Shown here one piece after another: positions 57,346 to 64,000 of a stretch of DNA of 64,000 bases; position 1 is the stretch's first letter; each line of letters begins with the position of its first letter. Under the pieces are notes generated by a model, which was not told the origin of the DNA, did not search any database, and was given only the letters and a program-made list of their open reading frames with translations. This DNA is from Protopterus annectens (taxonomy: Eukaryota > Chordata > Ceratodontiformes > Protopteridae). The stretch lies in the NCBI RefSeq assembly GCF_019279795.1, contig NC_056727.1, forward strand, positions 1,211,064,577-1,211,128,576. The letters run 5' to 3'. Position numbers and translations under genes: made by a program.

Positions 57346-57713
57346 ACTCACTGCTGTAAAAGAAAAACTCCACATTGTTGTGTATATCCCTATTTTGTGC
57401 ATCACAACAAAATTTAGTTAAAACTCCTTCCTTTTCTATAGCCTTTTTTTGTAGCAGGAAACATTCATGCCATACAAAAACAGGTATTCGGAGCAGAGTA
57501 CCAAGTGTTACTCTGTCTTACTACCATACTAGTTTGTCAGCAAAACTGAATTTGCCTTGCAAAGAACAATTTGATGACATGCATAGGGCATTATTACAGG
57601 AGGTACAAGATGCCTGATGCCCTGCAACAGATATGCTTCATCATTTATTAACTGGTAAGTAGATGTTCTGTGAACCCTTTTCAGCTATGACCCTGTGGAA
57701 TGTTTCTACTTAT

Positions 57714-57761
57714 GCTGTGCTGATTATGCCATAAGAAGGCTGAAACATGCATGTTCACAGC
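57714..57761 (+). ncRNA. Hammerhead-ribozyme-like motif 5
   Basis: Plus strand: stem I arm GCUGUG; core CUGAUUA (consensus CUGAUGA; G8 replaced by U); stem II GCC/GGC with a loop AUAAGAA; GAAA; self-complementary stem III ACAUGCAUGU; U at the cleavage position; then CACAGC, perfectly complementary to the first arm (6 bp). All three stems close in the correct order and spacing of a type I hammerhead with very short stem III, the layout known from Penelope-like elements and retrozymes. The changed G8 makes self-cleavage unlikely. Confidence 0.6.
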
Positions 57762-57799
57762 TAGTGGGGTTTGGCTTTAGTGGCCTGAATTTGTCCAGT

Positions 57800-60700
57800 A
57801 ATAGACTTAAAAAGAAAAAAAAGTCATGGACATTCAGAATTGCCATATAGCTGAAATACCTGATGTCCTTAAAGGGTCATTTGTATATATCCCACGTTGC
57901 CTCCAATACAAGAGGTTTAAGGAATTACACAGTGGAAAGTCTACCCTTGCTAGGATTTTCCTTACTGTTTCTAAGGCTTTCTGAATCCTGACAATAGGAT
58001 ACTTCCTTGAAAATCATCTTTAGGGGGCTTGAAACACTTTTAGCAGAGTTCTAGTTTTCGGTTTCTATTCCAGACCCACTGCCTAGCTATAAGAGTGCTC
58101 TGGTTCAATAGTGCATCTAATACAGCTACTTAACAACATGACAGCACCTCTTTCAGCACTTCTGAATCCTTTAATGTCTGTCTAGGCATGATTTGTACAA
58201 TTTATCTTGACTTCATGATGCTAAGTATCCCATTTATCAGAAGAGTTCATTATATCTTTCAGATGGAGCAAAATAATGTATTGGCATACACTTCTTCAAC
58301 CAGAACACCAAAACAATAAGAATTTCCTTTATCCAGTTAAGAGCCGCTAAAAACGGACACATGTTTTGCAGGGAATATGCTGAATAAATGGAGGAAATAA
58401 CATCCTTATAAGCATCACTGAAAGGGACAAGTAGTGAAAGAGTCTGTTACAGCAGTGTTCAAATTCTTTCAATTCCTCAGGGAAAAAACCTTTTTTATGT
58501 CCCCGAAACAATTTCTTCAGCTTTAGTAGCAGGTTGTGATGGTAAGTTAAGTAACCAATGTTAATATTTCCCCTCAAGTATCTTGTCAGTGAGATTCACT
58601 TCGCACACACCTCTGGAAGCTACTGAGAATCTATCTGTAGCACTGATAAAGGTGTGCACATCAATTCAAGCTCCAGAAATCTGTTAGTTTACTAGGTTTA
58701 CTACTAGGAACTATAAATGTTTGAGATTTTTCACAACTATCTCAAAAATTAAGAATCATATTTTAAAAAGTGATGATCTCTGACCTGTCAACGGGGGGGG
58801 GGGGGGGGGGGGATTTTTGTGATCGAAGGACTCAAAATAGCAGAGAAGACTTTTCCTTCTCCACCACCTCAGCCTCCTTTCTGAGACCTACTTTCCATTA
58901 TTTTGAATTTCTTTTTCAGATAAGATGTTTCACTTTCCTAGGTCTCATGGTAGACTTGATACTTTAATTTGCGCAGTCAATCTGTAGAACTCTTTTCTAC
59001 TTCAAGACAAATCACACTTTGGAAATGTTTGTAAGTGAAGAGGGGAAAATTGCCGCAGAAACAATTGACCATGGTCATTTATAGGGAAGACTTAAGGCCT
59101 GGGCTTGAAGACTTTTCCTGAAATGAAAAATATGAAAAACCACTGAAAATTCAAACTACAGCATGAACTGGACATGGACACTAAAAATAAACTAAATGGA
59201 AAGCTAAGGATTCCAAACGGAAAACATATTTTTAAATTGCGCCATTTCTAATGTCATCATAACTAATGGCTCTCATTTAATTATAATAGCCTGACTGTAT
59301 TTCATTATGCTTTTTGCATAGTTAAATGTTTTAATGTTATTTCTCTTTAAGTTTCCTTTTTTACTAATAGTGTGTGCTACAGTTTTATTGCATTCTGCTT
59401 AATTGCCTTGTTCAGGATTGGTTGTCTGAAAAAGTGAGTATTGTAAAATGTGCACACAAATGGCTTTATGGACTTAAGCCTCATCTTTCAGCTCAGGATA
59501 TCAGCTAATAATAGCATTTACAAATTGTTAGCTTTTTCAGGTTTGGTAATGCTAAGCTGGCCATGAGCTCAATTTTCAAAGGTATCTTAAAAAAGAGAAA
59601 CAGGGAAATAAACTATTACTTTTGTTTTTTTTTTTAATTTTTATTTTTTAAGAAGACTGCCAAAATATAAACTGGGTTTACAGGATGATCCAAGTACAAC
59701 CTTAACTTGGTAATTTAAGCTCAGCTAAAATTATTTTCTTCTTACATTTTACATGTCAGTCATGTTAGCTGATATCCTTTAATTTGCGTGTAAAGATCAG
59801 AGAGGAGTCATTCTGTCTACATCATCCTGGGTAGGAAAACAGACACTTTGACTTGTTTTCATTTTTCTCTTTACAAAAACATGAGAAGACCTATTTGCTT
59901 TGTGTCATTTATCTGAATGACCCATAACAGTGTAACTAATGTTATGGAACATTTGGTGAGTATGAAAACTGATAACAGTAGTAGTTGAGCAGTTTGATGA
60001 CAAATCTATTCAGCGGCAAAGAAAACAAAACCTGCATTAAGTGAATTAAGTACAATGCAGATTACAAGACATACAAGTACCAGAACACACTCAGATGGAT
60101 TTAAAAAACACTTCTTATCACAGCTCATACCTGCACTACAAGAGAAAAATAATTAGGCAGGCTGAAGTTGGTGCTAATGGTCTTAAGATCTGCCACTGAC
60201 TGCCATTACAAATGCCTGTGTAACATCATTTACTTCCAAGATCTGATAAAATCTGCAGTAGTGTATGTGAATAAGGAGTACATTTTAAAGACTTGATCTT
60301 GGGTAAAAGGAACTCCAGTAACCGGATCATCTGACCCAAAACCAGCAAACCAGTGTGGGAAATCAGAATACGTTTATGCCAATAAATAATTTTTTTTTTT
60401 TTTTTGCTTTTGGGGGTGGAGGTGGGGAGACTCAAGACACTATCTTATCAAGCAGTTATTTAGTTAAAAAAGCACAAGTGCATTGGTCAGTGGCTATTTT
60501 CAGGAAAATCACAGGATAATCTAAGAGCATTAAATCTCACTAGGTGAGGTGCAGTTAAATTTCAAGACGAGAATCAGTGAGGTATTACTTTAAACATACA
60601 TTTACGAATAACATTACATGCAGATGTCAAGAGTACTACGTAATAGACACAAATGCTAATTTTTTCAGCTGTGTGGAAAGAATATCAAAATAGTTTTAAG

Positions 60701-61000
60701 AGCAGTTGCTTCTGATTTCTTATATTTCTCGGAAGGAAAATAAGTGATTTTACTTTACAGCCATTGACATTTTCACCAGCTGTGTCATTATTTTTAAACA
60801 CAACTCATTGCACAATACCATCATGTAGTACCATGCATTCTCCAACACTGCACATTCACAAATGCATAAACTCATTAACCACCCCACCAACACACGCATT
60901 AAAACCCATAAAGTTTTGCTGCATCTCTACATCCCTGCAATTTTATCAATACCAGCTCTTGAGCTTGCCAAACAGCAGGCATATTCCCAGTCCCCACTGT
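57800..61000. other. Unassigned DNA with homopolymer runs
   Basis: No gene or element is supported. It contains a run of 20 G at 58793-58812 and a T-rich run of about 17 at 60389-60405. Otherwise AT-rich sequence with many stops in all frames. Confidence 0.5.
58793..58812 (+). repeat. Poly(G) run of about 20
   Basis: Twenty consecutive G with no interruption. Runs this long are rare in vertebrate DNA and prone to sequencing length error and to forming quadruplex structures. Confidence 0.9.
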
Positions 61001-61002
61001 GC

Positions 61003-61234
61003 CATGACCTGTCACAGCTGCAGTATTGGTACCTGCTTGATACACTGTCTCATGACCTGTCACAGCTGCAGTATTGGTACCTGCTTGATACACTGTGCCA
61101 TGACCTGTCACAGTTGCAGTATTGATACCTGCTTGATACACTGTGCCATGACCTGTCACAGCTGCAGTATTGGTACCTGCATGATACACTGTTCCATGAT
61201 CTGTCACAGCTGCAGTATTGGTACCTGCTTGATA
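61003..61234 (+). repeat. 48-bp minisatellite, 4.8 copies
   Basis: Unit begins CATGACCTGTCACAGCTGCA and ends CTTGATACACTGTSY. Units differ at one to three positions. Because 48 is divisible by three, all frames that lack a stop in one unit stay open through the array (for example 60764-61354 on the plus strand and 60899-61207 on the minus strand), so these frames are not evidence of a gene. Confidence 0.95.
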
Positions 61235-61860
61235 ATGTGCAGTTCAACAAGATCCAAGGAAATAAATGTGATCACTTTTCTCCCCGGGCTTCCACTGAAA
61301 AAGGGCACCTGTCCTCCAGTTGGACTTTTCCGCTTAACAAAAGTCAATAAATAAATAAATGTATACACACAAGCACATGTATATAATAAAATGTATATGT
61401 ATATGTGCGTGTTTGTCTATATATTATACACACACACAAACTTGCATTATTTTTTTATGCTGATGGTCTTTTGGTTTCCGGTGTATTCTAAATGACAGGC
61501 TTGCTAATTTTAAATTGGCACAGCTAATCTCAGCCCACTTTTGTATTGATAATGTCAGCCAAGATACACAAGAACACCTAACCATTTATTTTCCTGTTGC
61601 ATAGTGCCTAAATGACTGCAATTCTCATCTGAGCATTCTATTCAGATACAGCACTTTATATTCAATAGAAGATAGTGGGCCAGATATGGGGGTCAAAGTT
61701 GTCATTGTTTGCACAAGGATTACTGTACTGAGTTTATGGAGATACCTGTGTAAGTAATCTTGCAGTTTTGAAATATTTTGCAACAACAAATTTTTAATAA
61801 CAGTTTAAAAGGCAAGCATTACAGGACTGATATCTAAAAAAACATTAAGATACATCTCAT

Positions 61861-61864
<4 letters not shown>

Positions 61865-61904
<40 letters not shown>
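61865..61904. repeat. (AC)n microsatellite
   Basis: About 20 uninterrupted AC units. A shorter imperfect CA stretch lies at 61429-61440, within ATATGTAT-rich sequence. Confidence 0.95.
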
Positions 61905-61908
<4 letters not shown>

Positions 61909-62029
61909 TATTTACTTTTTTAAGCGTCAGTCTTATGTAAATTGAAAATTTTATGTAAATGGAAACTACTAAAAAAAAATTACCCATTCTATAACTGATT
62001 CATATCACAGTTTATTTCCTTGTTTGTTT

Positions 62030-62250
62030 ACCAGTGTCTACCTTTCCTTCTGATGAGATGCTAAACTGAGGTCTCATCTCCCCGAGTTGGTAGCGGCTGT
62101 GGTGGATATAAAAGATTCCACTGTACTATTAGGGGGAAGTTCCTTAGTGCCTCCGCCAAATTTCCCCTGGTCAGTATGAATAACACCTTGGGTCTCCCCT
62201 GGAAAGTGGATACTGCCCTATTTTAGACTAACCCCATCAACAACTCAAAA
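62030..62250 (+). mobile_element. Old vertebrate dispersed repeat (SINE/LINE tail type)
   Basis: Contains GATGAGATGCTAAACTGAGG and then TCTCATCTCC, ATAAAAGATTCCACTGTACTATT and GTCTCCCCTGG. This order matches a very common dispersed vertebrate sequence (GATGAGACGTTAAACCGAGG, ATAAAAGATCCCATGGCACT, GGTGTCCTGGCC). The family name was not recalled; it is diverged and old. Confidence 0.4.
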
Positions 62251-64000
62251 ATAGCTAGTCTAGATCTCCATTAAATAAGTGCCTGTCCAGTCTATTGACT
62301 ACCTTCTTGCTTGCAATCTGCACTCATTCCATAAACCGTCCTTCTCTACAGTCATATACCCTACTCTACAATTTGTATAATTTAAAGCTTCTCAACTTGT
62401 AGGCTGTACTACCAGCTCAGCCAGTTATGCATTTTCTTTCACACTTTTCCTGCTAGGGGTCAAAGTGATAGCACAATCAGCAAGACTTCTCTATTCCCAG
62501 TGACCGCTTGCAATTCATTGTGTGATCCTGAAGCACTCCAAAGCCAGATGACGCACAATCCCTCCACAGTCTGTCTGCAATGGGAACCTCTCCCAGAGGA
62601 CTGTGCCTTGTGTAGCTCCAGTGGGAGATGACCCTGAGGCACTGTAAAAATATGTCCAGTCCATCACTGTTGACTTCTCTCAGCTCAGATTATTACTGCC
62701 TACACTCTGTGATCCTCCAAGACCACACAGTTCCTAAGCTGGCCCTTTTTTAGTAATTTTTAATGCACTATTTGTGTAAAAATCTTTGTATGTGAGGATT
62801 TCTTTCATTATTTGTCTTCACAAACAAATATTTACTAAACCGTGCAGCAATATACATATTGTGAATAAAAACAAAACTAAGCAAATACAGAAATGGGTAA
62901 AAAAATACAAGCACAGCATTTAGTTAACCAAATATCAATGATCAGCATTTTCAGTATCTTTCTAAAGTCATAATTAAGTTTTCTTTGGTATTACTTACTT
63001 ACACATAGTGGCCATTACACATTTACTAAAAGTAAACAATTTAGTGAGTTGTATTCTTGAAATCAGAAACCAGTTAAATGACTCTGGTTCACATGACAAG
63101 CATATGGAGAATGTGGAACTTCAAACTGCATGATGGGTAAAGCAGCTCCTTGCTTCAATTACTGTGCAACTTCCAGTCTCCTGTCAGCTCCTACTACAAT
63201 GCATTTTTTTTTTACCTAAAATACAGAAAAACAGCTCCTTACAATCCTTTACCTAATGCTCTCACTGCTAATCAACCACAAGCCTTCAACTCTCATTACC
63301 CAATACATTTTTTTGGCCCTTCTGATTCCATGATCTGCAACTAGGTCTTCATTCTTTATAGTCAAATTGCAAAGGCAATTGCGCCAGACTGCATTTCAAG
63401 CCATTATTCCATTTTTTTCATGTGTTCATTTTTGCCTCTGCTGCCATCACCAGGATGCGAGTTGATCAGAAGGGGACATCAATCAGACAACAGTCAATGG
63501 TGGTTCAAATTTGTTTCTATTTTTGCAGCCCTATCTTCCACACAAACTTGACAAAGTGATGGACAGGGACATGAGAGATGCTGGCTGAGGAGGAAGTCCC
63601 TTCAGTTCTGCAACGGCATAATGGATTTCCTGGTCTCCAACCAAGGAAAATTACACTGATCCAATGTGCCCCAGAGTGCATGAAACCTGCCTCACCCCCC
63701 AGGAGAGACAAGTCGGCCACACAACTTACTCCTTCTCCCTGAAAGGCTCTTCCAGTGCAGCTGTTAATCAAATTGTGGTCACCTCGGCCGCAAGTCATGG
63801 CTGCATTTCTCAGCACTATGCATCTAGGCTTTATTTCTAGTTTTGATGCACTTCATAAGGCAGCTCAATGCATTGTTGCAACAAAAGTAGTTTTAATATT
63901 TTGTTATCAAATGTTCAGGGCATCTAACTCTGTATCATACAGTTCCTTCCATAATGGTGGACTATGGTAGAAAAATGAAAAAAAAAGCTTTGGATCAGAC
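62250..64000. other. Unassigned DNA at the right edge
   Basis: No coding region or named element is supported on either strand. Short open frames near 63150-63340 and 63517-63816 have no family resemblance and normal chance length. Confidence 0.5.

Noticed and set aside
60764-61354. 196-codon open frame on the plus strand with Cys-rich repeats
   Set aside because: It spans the 48-bp minisatellite, whose period keeps any stop-free frame open. No homologous family and an open frame on the other strand as well.
1-64000. CRISPR arrays, bacterial operons, rRNA genes
   Set aside because: No regularly spaced repeats with unique spacers, no clustered intact frames, and no rRNA-like conserved blocks were seen.

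Overview
The window looks like vertebrate nuclear DNA from a large, repeat-rich genome. One host gene is recognisable: an uninterrupted 360-codon FAM110 coding exon, closest to FAM110C, on the minus strand at 51529-52611. Nearly everything else that can be named is a transposable element in some stage of decay. The mixture of DIRS tyrosine-recombinase retroelements, L1-clade and CR1/L2-group LINEs, Penelope-type hammerhead motifs, tRNA-derived SINEs and a FLYWCH-MULE fossil suggests an amphibian (caecilian or salamander) or a similar large-genome vertebrate such as a lungfish. This is inference; no sequence here fixes the species.

Layout. 0.4-1.9 kb: broken MULE transposase. 4.6-6.45 kb: L1 remnant, minus strand. 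6.5-15.0 kb: an old plus-strand DIRS whose RNase H region is split by a 5.2 kb block that holds a second old DIRS in the opposite orientation plus Penelope-like debris. 18.5-28.6 kb: an L1 (minus strand) cut into three pieces by a CR1-group LINE and by a much younger 6.2 kb DIRS with intact inverted terminal repeats and its internal complementary region. 29-38 kb: several LINE fragments (29.1-30.6 minus, 31.5-35.3 L1 plus, 35.3-36.4 L1 minus, 37.0-37.8 plus) and a tRNA-related SINE. 39-42.8 kb: nearly full-length CR1-group LINE with an ORF1 esterase. 43.6 kb: a SINE that shares its 3' tail with that LINE group. 45-51.5 kb: low-repeat DNA downstream of FAM110C, possibly its 3' UTR. 52.6-64 kb: FAM110C upstream DNA, another L1 piece, another CR1-group copy, microsatellites and a 48-bp minisatellite.

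How parts work together. The CR1-group LINE supplies a 3' hairpin tail (copies at 20.05, 42.8 and 55.46 kb) that the 43.6 kb SINE also carries, the pattern expected of a SINE mobilised by its partner LINE. Five loci carry a hammerhead-ribozyme-like layout (CUGANNA core, stem II, GAAA or its remnant); in three of them the flanking stem I arms are complementary over 6 to 8 bp. The young DIRS keeps the terminal and internal complementary sequences used in the circularisation and recombination cycle of its family, but its coding parts are interrupted. No CRISPR array, rRNA, convincing tRNA gene or operon was seen. Family assignments were made by reading translated motifs by eye, without database searches.
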